This document shows positions 26,228 to 34,309 of a stretch of DNA of 56,455 bases, one piece after another. A model generated the notes under the pieces. It worked only from the letters and a program-made list of their open reading frames with translations, was not told the DNA's origin and made no database searches. The stretch's first letter is position 1; each line of letters opens with the position of its first letter. The position numbers and the translations under genes are program-made. Source of the stretch: Actinomycetota bacterium (lineage in GTDB: Bacteria > Actinomycetota > Acidimicrobiia > Acidimicrobiales > CADCTF01); NCBI GenBank assembly GCA_019348255.1, contig JAHWJU010000004.1, forward strand, positions 1-56,455. Direction: 5' to 3'.

Positions 26228-27714
26228 GCCTGACCGACGAGCGACAGCCCGGCCCGCAGCAGTGGACGGGCTGGGTCGACCTGGGTTGTCTGAGGCCACC
26301 CGACCGGCGCGTGGTGGCGGCGGTGGTGGCCGGCGCGGTCGGGACCGACCTGGCCCTGCGCAGCGACGTCACCGGCCTGGCCGGCGGCCTGCTGCCTGCG
26401 CTGGTGGCCGTCGGGCTGCTGGCTTCGGGCCGGGTGGTCAACGGCCGGGCCCGGCCGGTGCTCGCCCTGGCCCCGCTGTTCGGGCTCTGGCTGGCGGTCC
26501 GGGTGAGCCCGTGGCTCCTCCCGCTGGACGTGCTGGCCGCCGCTGCCCTCCTGGCGCTGGGGGCGTCCCTGGCCCGCCGGGGGGACCCCACCGACCTGTC
26601 GATCCCCGACCTGTGCGGCCGTGCCCTCCACACCCTGGCCCACGGCGTTCTGGCGCCGGGGTTCCTGCTGGGCGGGCTCTCTCAGCGGCGGAGCGCAGGG
26701 CCGAGCGCCACCGGCGCCGTCGTCAGGGGCTGCCTCCTCGCGGCGCCGCTGATCAGCCTGCTCGCGCTGCTGCTGGGGTCCGCCGATCCCGTCTTCGCAT
26801 CGTTCTTCCGGTTGCCCACGTCCGGCACCGACGTCTTCGCCCACCTGGTGTTCCTGGCCATGGGAGCTGTGGGAGTCGCCGGGCTGTTGCGCATGGCCTC
26901 GGCCCCGCCCTTCGAGCTGCCCGCCGGCGGGGGGCCACGTCCGCTGGGCGCGGTCGAAGCCACCACCGTGCTCGGCGCCCTCGTCGGGTTGTTCGGGGCC
27001 TTCACCGCCACGCAGGTGCTGGCCGTGGTCGGGGGCGCCGGCTATGTGGCCCGCACCGCCGGCCTCAGCTACGCCGACTACGCCCGCAGTGGCTTCTTCC
27101 AGTTGTTGGCGGTGGCCGCCATCACCCTTGGGGTGCTGGTGGTCCTGCGGGCGGCAACCAGTCTCGACAGCGCCAACCACCGCCGGCGGTTCCTGGTGCT
27201 GGGGGAGGTGGCGGTGGCGCTGACGCTGGTCATCGTGGCCGGCGCCGTCCGGCGACTGTGGCTGTACGAACAGGCCTATGGGCTCACCATGCTGCGGCTC
27301 TGCAGCACGTTGTTCGCGCTGTGGATCGGAGCCGTCTTCGTCCTCCTGGCTGCCTCACTGGGGGGAACCGGGGCCCGGCGGGCATGGCTGGCGCCGGCGG
27401 CGGGGAGCCTCGCCCTGGCCGGCCTCCTCATCACCAACGTGGTCAACCCCGAAGCCGTGGTCGTTCGCCGCAACGTCGAGCGCTTCGGGTCGTCGCCGGA
27501 GCTGGACGCCCGCTACCTGGTCGAGCTGTCCGACGACGCCGTGCCCGAGTTGGTGCGGTCGCTGCCCCGCCTGGACCCCGAATCGGCGGCGTTCGTTCGG
27601 GACGCCGTGTGCTCCGGCGAGCGGGAGCCAGGCGGCGGGTTGTGGGGGTACAACGCCAGCCGCCGCGCTGCGCTGGAGGCCCGACGGGCCGCCTGCCCCG
27701 GCCCGGAGGCGTGA
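26224..27714 (+). CDS. DUF4173-family polytopic membrane protein
   Basis: 496 aa with about ten hydrophobic segments in residues 30-400. A conserved block GYVARTAGLSYADYARSGFF matches the DUF4173 (earlier DUF4153) family. The C-terminal 90 residues are soluble and end with a Cys-containing segment (VCSGEREPGGG). Function is unknown. Overlap with the histidine kinase stop (ATGA) suggests it works with, or is the sensor of, the two-component system. Confidence 0.8.
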   Translation: MSLTDERQPGPQQWTGWVDLGCLRPPDRRVVAAVVAGAVGTDLALRSDVTGLAGGLLPALVAVGLLASGRVVNGRARPVLALAPLFGLWLAVRVSPWLLPLDVLAAAALLALGASLARRGDPTDLSIPDLCGRALHTLAHGVLAPGFLLGGLSQRRSAGPSATGAVVRGCLLAAPLISLLALLLGSADPVFASFFRLPTSGTDVFAHLVFLAMGAVGVAGLLRMASAPPFELPAGGGPRPLGAVEATTVLGALVGLFGAFTATQVLAVVGGAGYVARTAGLSYADYARSGFFQLLAVAAITLGVLVVLRAATSLDSANHRRRFLVLGEVAVALTLVIVAGAVRRLWLYEQAYGLTMLRLCSTLFALWIGAVFVLLAASLGGTGARRAWLAPAAGSLALAGLLITNVVNPEAVVVRRNVERFGSSPELDARYLVELSDDAVPELVRSLPRLDPESAAFVRDAVCSGEREPGGGLWGYNASRRAALEARRAACPGPEA

Positions 27715-27769
27715 GCCTCGACGCGCCCGGATCAGGGCACCGCCGCCGACGGCGGGAAAGACTGATGCC

Positions 27770-28756
27770 ATGGGTCTCGACCGGTACCAGTCGATGCGGG
27801 ACTTCGACAGGACCCAGGAGCCGTCCGGCACCACCGACCCCCATCTCTCCGACCACGAGCGCCAGGGCCGGCCCCGCTTCGTGGTCCAGGAGCACCACGC
27901 CACCTCGTTGCACTGGGACTTCCGCCTGGAGCGGGGGGGAGTGCTGGTGTCGTGGGCGGTGCCCCGCGGCATCCCCCCGGACCCGAGGGTCAACCACCTG
28001 GCCGTTCACACCGAAGACCATCCGCTCAGCTACTACGACTTCGAAGGTGAGATCCCCAAGGGTGAGTACGGGGGCGGAAAGGTCATCCTGTGGGACCAGG
28101 GCACCTACCGGGAGGAGAAGTTCTCGGACCGGGAGGTGATGGTCGTCCTCGACGGGCAGCGGGCCAGGGGCCGCTACGTGCTGTTCCACACCGACGCCAA
28201 GAACTGGATGATGCACCGCATGGACCCGCCGGAGGACCCTGCCCGCGAGCTCATGCCGTCGGACGCACGGCCCCTCGACCCCGTGACTGCGGCCCTCCCG
28301 AGCGACGCCGGCGGGTGGCGGTTCTCGGTTGCCTGGGGGGGCACCCGCGCCGCGGTGGCGGTGGACGGTGGCCGGTGCGTGGCCCGCACGTCCGCCGGCG
28401 AGGAAGTGACGAAGCGGTGGCCGGAGCTGGGTGCCTTCGGCCGGGCGGTGGGCGCCCTGCCGGTGGTCTTCGTGGGCGAGCTCGTGCGGCCCGGGCCCAA
28501 GGCGCCGGCCACCCTCTTCATCGAGGACATCACCTGGCTCGACGGCCATTCCACCGCGCCTCTGGCCTTTTCCGACCGTCGGGCGCTACTCGAGGGCCTC
28601 GAGCTGGAAGGCGACGCCTGGAAGACCGCCCCCCTCTACGACGACGGCGCCGTGCTCCTGGATGCCGCCCGGGCCCAGGGTCTCGCCGGCGTGCTGGCCT
28701 TCCGCACCGCAGCGCCCTTGGAGCCACCACGCCTGGTCCCGATCTCCTCCCGCTGA
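27770..28756 (+). CDS. LigD-type 3'-phosphoesterase fused to a degenerate ATP-ligase-like domain
   Basis: 328 aa. Residues 34-150 are a LigD phosphoesterase domain: FVVQEHHATSLHWDFRLE holds the metal-binding His42, His48, Asp50 and Arg52, then HLAVHTEDHPLSYYDFEG (His80, His84), IPKGEYGGG and VILWDQG. This domain trims 3'-phosphate and ribonucleotide ends in end joining. Residues 182-312 follow the plan of the LigD adenylation domain, but motif I reads AWGGTR where KxDGxR is expected, and the motif IV Lys is replaced (GVLAFR). The nucleotidyl-transfer Lys is therefore absent. No Ku gene is in the window. Confidence 0.85.
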   Translation: MGLDRYQSMRDFDRTQEPSGTTDPHLSDHERQGRPRFVVQEHHATSLHWDFRLERGGVLVSWAVPRGIPPDPRVNHLAVHTEDHPLSYYDFEGEIPKGEYGGGKVILWDQGTYREEKFSDREVMVVLDGQRARGRYVLFHTDAKNWMMHRMDPPEDPARELMPSDARPLDPVTAALPSDAGGWRFSVAWGGTRAAVAVDGGRCVARTSAGEEVTKRWPELGAFGRAVGALPVVFVGELVRPGPKAPATLFIEDITWLDGHSTAPLAFSDRRALLEGLELEGDAWKTAPLYDDGAVLLDAARAQGLAGVLAFRTAAPLEPPRLVPISSR

Positions 28757-28757
28757 A

Positions 28758-28815
28758 ACAGCCGCGGTGACCGGCCGGACCAATGTCGCCTTCCCCCACC
28801 TCGAGCTGCGGCTGT
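28758..28815 (+). repeat. 8-bp inverted repeat after the phosphoesterase gene
   Basis: ACAGCCGC at 28758-28765 and GCGGCTGT at 28808-28815 are perfect complements 42 bases apart, just after the phosphoesterase stop. No U tract follows. It may be a weak terminator or chance in GC-rich DNA. The rest of the 201-base gap before the sigma factor gene shows only the SD noted there and AT-richer bases around 28866-28935 that probably contain its promoter; I cannot pick a unique -10. Confidence 0.25.
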
Positions 28816-28957
28816 CGGGACGCGGCGCCCACTGCCCTCCGCCGGGGTGGGACGGACCGCTTCGTCCTTAATGGGAACTTGCTGCTACGGCGCCTACTCC
28901 TAGCGCCTGTAGGTCGGTCACTATGGCCCTCCGGCCCGGCGGCCCGGGGAGGTCTCA

Positions 28958-30127
28958 ATGGCAACGGACGCAATCCACCTCGACGACGCCGCGCTGGTGC
29001 TGGCGGTGCAGCACGGCGACTCCGAGGCCTTCGCGGCACTGTTCGAACGCCACCACGACCACGTCCGGCGGGTGTGCGCCCGGCGGTTGAACAACCCGAT
29101 CGAGGCCGACGAGGTCGCCCAGGCCGCGTTCGTGCGGGCCTTCGAGCGGATCCACCAGTGTACCGGCGAGCGTCGGTTCGGGGCGTGGGTGCAGGTCATC
29201 GCCTCCCGGTTGTGCTCGGACACCTGGAGGGGGAGCCTGCGGACGATCTCGCTCGACGCAGCCCTGGCGGGGGAGCCGGCACCGGGGCCGGACGAGTGCG
29301 AGGAGGCGGTGCTGCGGGCCGAGCAGGCGGCGGCCGTGCGGCAGGCACTGGACACCCTTCCCCCGCGGCAGCGCCAGGTGATCGTCGCCCGCGACATCGA
29401 CGGGCGCCGCCCCGGCGAGATCGCCGGTGCGCTGGCCGTGTCGGTGGGGGCGGTCGACTCGCTGCTCCTGCGGGCGAGACGGCGGATGATGCTGGCGTAC
29501 CGGGCCAGCAGCCCCGAACAGGGGGCCGCGTCTGCTTCGGCCACCGCCGCTTCGGCCACCGCCGGCTCCGCCGCCGCCGGCCCGTTCGGCCGCGCCGTCG
29601 AGTCACTGACGGGGCTGTTCAACGCCGGGGTGGCCAACGTGGCCTCGGCGCTGGGGCTGGCACCGCCGGGCGGGGTCCCGCGGGTGGTGGGAGGCGTGGT
29701 GGCCGGAGCCCTGCTGTTGGCACCGCTGGCCGTGGTGGAGGACCGGCACCGGCCGGTGCCCGACGTGGTGGCGCCGGCAGCCGGCCTTCCCGGAGGTGGG
29801 GGAGGGCTGGACCTCGGGTCGGCGCTGCCCGTGCCGCCCCCTCCGGCCCTGCCGCCGTCCCCGCCCAGCGTCGGCCCCGACGGTGCAGCAGCCCCCGCCG
29901 GCGCCGGCCTTGCGGCCGCGGCTCCCGCGGGGCCGGAGGCAATGGTCGAGGGTGCCCCCCCGGCCGCAGCCCCTCGCTCGCCCCTGCCGCCCGTCGTGGC
30001 CGAGGTGCCGGCGGCGGTGGCCGAGGTTTCGGCGGTGGTGGCGGAGATCGAGGGGGCCGTCACCGCCGCCGTGCACGACGTCGGCTCGCGTCTGCCGCGA
30101 CCCTTGCGGCCACCCCGGATCCGCTGA
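28958..30127 (+). CDS. ECF sigma factor with C-terminal transmembrane helix and Pro/Ala-rich tail
   Basis: 389 aa, about twice the usual ECF length. Residues 24-90 are sigma region 2 (LFERHHDHVRRVC, EADEVAQAAFVRAFERI) and 127-182 region 4 (LDTLPPRQRQVIVARDIDG, GAVDSLLLRARRRM). An Ala/Ser linker (184-210) leads to a single membrane helix (about 243-260, VVGGVVAGALLLAPLAVV), then about 125 Pro/Ala/Gly-rich residues predicted outside the cell, ending in an amphipathic VAEV/VAEIEGAV segment. The start has GGGGAGG 5 bases upstream. No anti-sigma gene is adjacent; a secreted protease gene follows 52 bases later. Confidence 0.88.
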   Translation: MATDAIHLDDAALVLAVQHGDSEAFAALFERHHDHVRRVCARRLNNPIEADEVAQAAFVRAFERIHQCTGERRFGAWVQVIASRLCSDTWRGSLRTISLDAALAGEPAPGPDECEEAVLRAEQAAAVRQALDTLPPRQRQVIVARDIDGRRPGEIAGALAVSVGAVDSLLLRARRRMMLAYRASSPEQGAASASATAASATAGSAAAGPFGRAVESLTGLFNAGVANVASALGLAPPGGVPRVVGGVVAGALLLAPLAVVEDRHRPVPDVVAPAAGLPGGGGGLDLGSALPVPPPPALPPSPPSVGPDGAAAPAGAGLAAAAPAGPEAMVEGAPPAAAPRSPLPPVVAEVPAAVAEVSAVVAEIEGAVTAAVHDVGSRLPRPLRPPRIR

Positions 30128-30179
30128 CGCCGACCGGGACACGGGCGCGAGAAAGAGGGCCCGGCGCCGTTGAGGGTGC

Positions 30180-31304
30180 ATGACCAACCACGACCGCAAC
30201 CCGGCTCAGGGGGCGCCACCCCGCCGGCGTCACCGCACCCTCGTCGTTGCCGTATCCGTGCTCGCCTTCGCCCTGATGCCCAGGGCCGCCCAGGCGTCGG
30301 ATGATCCGTCCTATGCCAAGCAGTGGGCACTCCCCAAGATCGGTGCGCCGGCGGCCTGGACGACCACCACCGGCCACGGTGTCCGCATCGGCATCGTCGA
30401 CACCGGGATCGACCTGGTCCACGAGGACCTGGCCGGCGCCGTGGTGGCCCACACCAGCTGCATCGGATCGGGCGGTGACCCGTCCCGGTGCAAGGGCTCG
30501 GCGCAGGACGACCACGGCCATGGAACCCACGTCGCCGGCATCGCCGCCGCCCGCAAGGACAACGGTCTCGGCATCGCCGGCGTGGCCCCCGGTGCCGAAC
30601 TGGTCGTCGTCAAGGCCCTGGATGCGAAGGGTTCAGGCACCACCGAGGACATCAACGGTGGCATCAGGTGGGCCGTCGACAACGGGGCGCGGGTGGTGAA
30701 CCTGAGTCTCGGGGGCAACTTCCTCATCACCAGCCTGTTCGGCACCCCGCTCTCCGACGGGATCTCCTACGCCTGGTCGAAGGGAGCGGTGGTGGTGCTG
30801 GCGTCGGGAAACAGCAACCTCCTGGGCCTGGGGATCGGCAGCTCCGATTACGGGAAGCTGCCGGCCATCGTGGTGGGCGCGACACGCCCCGACGACCGGG
30901 TGGCGAGCTACTCGAGCCCGACCGGCAACGCCCGGTGGTCGATCCTTGCGCCGGGCGGCGCGGGAACGGGGACAGCGGGCTCTGACGTCCTTTCCGCCTA
31001 CTGGCGCCCGGGCCAGGCCAACCAGTACGCGGCGCTGGCCGGCACCTCGATGGCGACGCCGCACGTGGCCGGTGCGGCCGCGTTGGTGCTGAGCCGGGGC
31101 TCGACGCCCGACGCTGCCGTGCAACGGATCCTGGAGACCGCGGACCGTCGGGTTCCGTGCGGCTCGGGCAGCCCGACCTGCAGGGGCCGCCTCGACGTAG
31201 CCGCAGCCGTGGCCGAGGCACCCCCTACGGCTGGTGACCCGCCGCCGTCGGGGGGGCTGCTCGACGGCTTGCTCGGCCTCGGCGCCCTGCGCCTCTTCGG
31301 CTGA
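30180..31304 (+). CDS. Secreted S8 subtilase
   Basis: 374 aa. An Arg-rich N-region (PPRRRHR) and hydrophobic core ending MPRAAQA form a signal peptide of about 39 residues. The catalytic triad is Asp74 (IVDTGID), His114 (HGHGTHVAG) and Ser290 (GTSMATPHVAG), with oxyanion Asn211 (ASGNS). There is little propeptide and the C-terminus is Pro/Gly-rich (DPPPSGGLLDGLLGLGALRLFG). It lies 52 bases downstream of the tethered sigma gene on the same strand. It could process exported proteins, including the sigma factor's outer tail (inference). Confidence 0.92.
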   Translation: MTNHDRNPAQGAPPRRRHRTLVVAVSVLAFALMPRAAQASDDPSYAKQWALPKIGAPAAWTTTTGHGVRIGIVDTGIDLVHEDLAGAVVAHTSCIGSGGDPSRCKGSAQDDHGHGTHVAGIAAARKDNGLGIAGVAPGAELVVVKALDAKGSGTTEDINGGIRWAVDNGARVVNLSLGGNFLITSLFGTPLSDGISYAWSKGAVVVLASGNSNLLGLGIGSSDYGKLPAIVVGATRPDDRVASYSSPTGNARWSILAPGGAGTGTAGSDVLSAYWRPGQANQYAALAGTSMATPHVAGAAALVLSRGSTPDAAVQRILETADRRVPCGSGSPTCRGRLDVAAAVAEAPPTAGDPPPSGGLLDGLLGLGALRLFG

Positions 31305-31329
31305 GGGTGCCGCTGCTCCCCGCCACGAG

Positions 31330-31683
31330 CTAACCCCGCTTCTCCTCGACCGGACCGCCCAGCGCCAGCCAGACCGCCTGGGTGTTGTCATAGAGCTGAT
31401 CCGGTAGCGACTCCAGGGCCCGGATGACCGACTGCGGCGCGAAGTTCTCGACCGCGGAGGTGGCCAGCTGCTGGGGCCGGGCCGGGAACACCGCCGGTTC
31501 GATGAATCGGGCCAGCTCGGCCCGTCGGTCGGCGTCGTGGTCGTCGAGCACGCCCGGCACCGCCTGGACCACGTCGGGCCGACTGTCGGTGGGGCGGAGC
31601 GCATCTCGGGCATCCTCACCGGCGCGGGTGTCCTTCTGAAGGTCGTCGTCGACCCGGGCGCCGTGCTTGTCGCTCATTTCCAT
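31330..31683 (-). CDS. DUF2795-like small protein
   Basis: 117 aa, function unknown. The C-terminal part (IEPAVFPARPQQLATSAVEN and ALESLPDQLYDNTQAVWLAL) fits DUF2795, with its pattern P-A-x-x-x-L...L-x-x-LP-D-x-x-Y-x-x. The N-terminus is charged and probably disordered. ATG 31683 is chosen; TTG 31689 and ATG 31677 are in frame. It lies 17 bases downstream of the first AI-2E transporter gene and is probably co-transcribed. Confidence 0.65.
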   Translation of the reverse strand: MEMSDKHGARVDDDLQKDTRAGEDARDALRPTDSRPDVVQAVPGVLDDHDADRRAELARFIEPAVFPARPQQLATSAVENFAPQSVIRALESLPDQLYDNTQAVWLALGGPVEEKRG

Positions 31684-31700
31684 GCTCAACCGTTACCCGT

Positions 31701-32750
31701 TCAAGGCGCTGCCAACTCGTCCAGCACCACGGCCCCGACGGCCAGGCCCAGGACGGCGAGGAGTGCCCCTGCCAGTCCGAACAGCTCGAGCCCGGCAAAT
31801 CCGCCGGCGGTGGTGAGGAAAGGACCGACCCTCACCGTCCGCCGTTCGAGGGGTCGCTGGAGGACCAGGTACTCGAAGACCTCATAGGCCATGAACACGA
31901 CGGCGACGGCGGCGCCGGCTGCGGGGTCGGCCGCCGTCGCCAGCAGCACGATCGGGAGCGCTCCCACCACCGCGCCGAGCACAGGGACGGCGTCCCACAG
32001 AGCCACCCATACCGCGAGAGGCGCGGGACCGGGAACGTCGAAGGCACGAGCCACCCCGTAGCCGAGCAATCCCGCCAGCCCGCTCATGACCAGCGTCCCG
32101 CGCGCGTAGCCGAAGGCCCGGCGGTACACGGCACCGGCGACCGCGCTGGCGCGGGCTCGGGTCCCTTCGTCGTGGAGCTGACGAGCGGCTCCCGCAGCCA
32201 ACCTCGGCCCGTGCAAGAGGAAGAACAAGGTCAGTACGGCCACGGCCAGAAAGGCCAGACCGCGGGTCGCCGCGGCCCGCACCGCCTCGGCCGGGGTGCC
32301 GCCCCGGAGCCGCTCGGGGACGCTATCGACGAACCCGGCGACCCGTTCGCTCAGGTCGAGCTCGGTGGCCGCCTCGGAGAACCGGCCCGAGCGTTCGAGC
32401 TCGGCCGCCAGCCTCGGGGCTTGACGTTGCAGGTTCCGGGTCTCGCGCACCAGCCCGCCGACCAAGCCGTAGCCGACGCCGCCGATGGCGACCAGCGTGG
32501 TCACGGCCACGAGCAACACCGCCAGCCCCCGGGGCATGCGCCGCTCCAGCCATTCGACCGCAGGATGAAGGAGGGCGGCGACCGAGGAGGCGATGAGCGC
32601 CCAGGCCACCACCCGCTCCGCGCTGGCCAGCACCCGCAGGAGGACCAAGGTGATGCCGACCACGGCCACGGCCAGGGCCACCGATCGACCTGTGACCCGC
32701 AGCCGCTCAGGAGGGCGCGGCGCGCCAGCCGTCTCGGGCGAGTCGGGCAT
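31701..32750 (-). CDS. AI-2E family transporter (PerM-like), minus-strand copy
   Basis: 349 aa polytopic membrane protein. It has two N-terminal helices, a soluble loop of about 60 residues (VRETRNLQRQAPRLAAELE) and a C-terminal helix bundle with conserved APLAVWVALWDAVPVLGAVVGALP. The family includes exporters of autoinducer-2, but most members have unknown substrates and some exchange Na+/H+. Its ATG (32750) overlaps the first possible ATG of the divergent paralogue as CATG. Confidence 0.88.
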   Translation of the reverse strand: MPDSPETAGAPRPPERLRVTGRSVALAVAVVGITLVLLRVLASAERVVAWALIASSVAALLHPAVEWLERRMPRGLAVLLVAVTTLVAIGGVGYGLVGGLVRETRNLQRQAPRLAAELERSGRFSEAATELDLSERVAGFVDSVPERLRGGTPAEAVRAAATRGLAFLAVAVLTLFFLLHGPRLAAGAARQLHDEGTRARASAVAGAVYRRAFGYARGTLVMSGLAGLLGYGVARAFDVPGPAPLAVWVALWDAVPVLGAVVGALPIVLLATAADPAAGAAVAVVFMAYEVFEYLVLQRPLERRTVRVGPFLTTAGGFAGLELFGLAGALLAVLGLAVGAVVLDELAAP

Positions 32751-32755
32751 GCGCC

Positions 32756-32768
32756 GGTACAGTACCGA
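32756..32768. promoter_or_regulatory. Symmetric promoter/operator between divergent AI-2E genes
   Basis: The core CGGTACAGTACCG (32755-32767) is a perfect 6-1-6 inverted repeat. It contains TACAGT (plus, 32758-32763), 6 bases before GTG 32770, and TACTGT (minus, 32764-32759), 8 bases before ATG 32750. One element could therefore serve as the -10 for both genes, or be an operator covering both promoters. Confidence 0.5.
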
Positions 32769-32769
32769 C

Positions 32770-33912
32770 GTGGCTGCCTCGACCGGCGCCGATGCGCCGG
32801 CGGTCGACCTGGACTGGCGGACGCTTGGGTGGCTGGGCCTGTCGGTGGCCGGCCTGGTGCTGCTGAGCGGGCTGGCCCGGTCGATCCCCCGCACGCTGGC
32901 CGCGATGGGAGTGGCCGGCGTCCTGGCTGTCGGGCTCAACCCGTTGGTGGTCGGCCTGACGGAGCGCCTGCGGCTGTCCAGGGCCGGAGCTCTTGCGGTG
33001 GTGCTCGGTGGCTTCACCACGGCCGTGGTCGTGGTGGGCCTGGTGCTGGTCCCGCCGGTGAGCCGCCAGGCCCGGGACCTGACGGCTGATCTGCCGGCGG
33101 TTCTCGACGACCTCGGCGACCTGCCGGTGGTGGGCGACCGGCTCGAGGAGGCCGGCGTTCCCGACCGCATGGAGGCCGCCCTGCAGGAGCTCCCGGAGCG
33201 GTTGTCGGGAAAGGACACGCCCCTCGTACGCATCGGTCGCCGGGCCGCCGACGGGTTGCTGGCGGCGGTGGTCACGCTGCTGTTCGCGGTGACACTGCTG
33301 TTGGACGGGGAGCGACTGGTTCGGGCGGCGCGGCGGCTGGTGCCGGCGTCCCGGCGCCTGCGGGCCGACCGCATCGCCCATTTGAGCTACGGCGTCGTCG
33401 GCCGCTACGTGGCCGGGTCGTTGCTGGTGGCCGGCGTGGCCGGTATCGCCACGCTCACGGGCGGTCTGGTGCTGGGCGTGCCCCTGGCTCCGCTGGTGGC
33501 GCTGTGGGTGATGGTCTGGAACCTCGTGCCCCAGATCGGCGGGGCCGTCGGTGGCATCCCGTTCGTGCTCCTGGGGTTCACCCGCGGCGCGGCGACGGGG
33601 CTGGCCTGCGCCGCGTTCTTCGTCGTCTACCTGCAGATCGAGAACAACGTGCTGGGCCCCCTACTGGTGGGCCAGTCCGTCAAGCTGTCGCCGCCGGCCA
33701 CCATGACCGCGGCCCTGGTCGGGGTCTCCGCCGGCGGAGTGGTGGGTGCACTGCTGGCCGTTCCACTCCTGGGGGCGGCCAAGGCCATCTACCTCGAGGT
33801 GCGCCCGGTCCGAGCCGAGTCGCAGCCAGATGCCGTGCCCGGCGACCTCCCGCCCGACGACCTCCCGCGGGGGGACCTCCCGCCCGACGACGAGGTCAGG
33901 GTGACTCGGTGA
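32770..33912 (+). CDS. AI-2E family transporter (PerM-like), plus-strand copy
   Basis: 380 aa from GTG 32770 (387 aa from ATG 32749). It is paralogous to the divergent gene: N-terminal helices, a soluble loop (VSRQARDLTADLPAVLDDL), then VPLAPLVALWVMVWNLVPQIGGAVGGIP and NNVLGPLLVGQSVKLSPPATM, motifs typical of the family. The tail repeats GDLPPDDLPRGDLPPDD. GTG 32770 is preferred because it lies 6 bases after the symmetric -10. The 3' end overlaps the DUF5709 gene by 17 bases. Confidence 0.88.
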   Translation: MAASTGADAPAVDLDWRTLGWLGLSVAGLVLLSGLARSIPRTLAAMGVAGVLAVGLNPLVVGLTERLRLSRAGALAVVLGGFTTAVVVVGLVLVPPVSRQARDLTADLPAVLDDLGDLPVVGDRLEEAGVPDRMEAALQELPERLSGKDTPLVRIGRRAADGLLAAVVTLLFAVTLLLDGERLVRAARRLVPASRRLRADRIAHLSYGVVGRYVAGSLLVAGVAGIATLTGGLVLGVPLAPLVALWVMVWNLVPQIGGAVGGIPFVLLGFTRGAATGLACAAFFVVYLQIENNVLGPLLVGQSVKLSPPATMTAALVGVSAGGVVGALLAVPLLGAAKAIYLEVRPVRAESQPDAVPGDLPPDDLPRGDLPPDDEVRVTR

Positions 33913-34285
33913 TGTGCATGGCCGACTCCTCGGCCGTCATCGCCCCCTCGTCGGGGATCAGGAGGGCCAACTCGTCCTTTTCGACGTCCACCGCGTCGAC
34001 GTCGCCACCACCGGGCGCCACCAGGCGGCCCCCCATCAGGTCGTTGTCGTCGAGATCGGATCCCAGGATGTCGTCGATGTCCGGCTCCGGCTCCTCCCGG
34101 CGCACCCGCTCGGCCAGAGGCTCCTCCTGGCGCTCCTCGGCGGCGGTGACGCCGAACTCGTCGACGCCCTGGGGGTAGTCCCGCGGCGGGATCTGGCCCT
34201 CGTCCTGGTTGATGGGCGCCTCGAGATCGGGGATGCCCTCGGCGTCCATCTCGTTGCCTCGGTCGTAGGGCAGGTTGCCTTCCAT
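33896..34285 (-). CDS. DUF5709-like acidic protein
   Basis: 129 aa, very acidic and probably disordered in part, function unknown. The block PPRDYPQGVDEFGVTAAEERQEEPLAERVRREEP (positions about 33-66) matches the DUF5709 pattern (P.DYP.GVD..G.T..EE...E.L..R...E.P). ATG 34285 lies 6 bases after TATGGT on the minus strand. Its 3' end overlaps the convergent transporter. Confidence 0.7.
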   Translation of the reverse strand: MEGNLPYDRGNEMDAEGIPDLEAPINQDEGQIPPRDYPQGVDEFGVTAAEERQEEPLAERVRREEPEPDIDDILGSDLDDNDLMGGRLVAPGGGDVDAVDVEKDELALLIPDEGAMTAEESAMHITESP

Positions 34286-34291
34286 GGCCCG

Positions 34292-34297
34292 ACCATA
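34292..34297 (-). promoter_or_regulatory. Leaderless-type -10 element of the DUF5709 gene
   Basis: TATGGT on the minus strand is followed by 6 bases and ATG 34285. No SD. Confidence 0.55.
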
Positions 34298-34309
34298 CCC
34301 ACCGCCCGT

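Noticed and set aside
28866..28935. ECF-type autoregulatory promoter (GGAAC box at about 28874) upstream of the tethered sigma gene
   Set aside because: GGAAC is present, but no CGTC/GTT-type -10 is found 15-18 bases downstream, so I do not call it.
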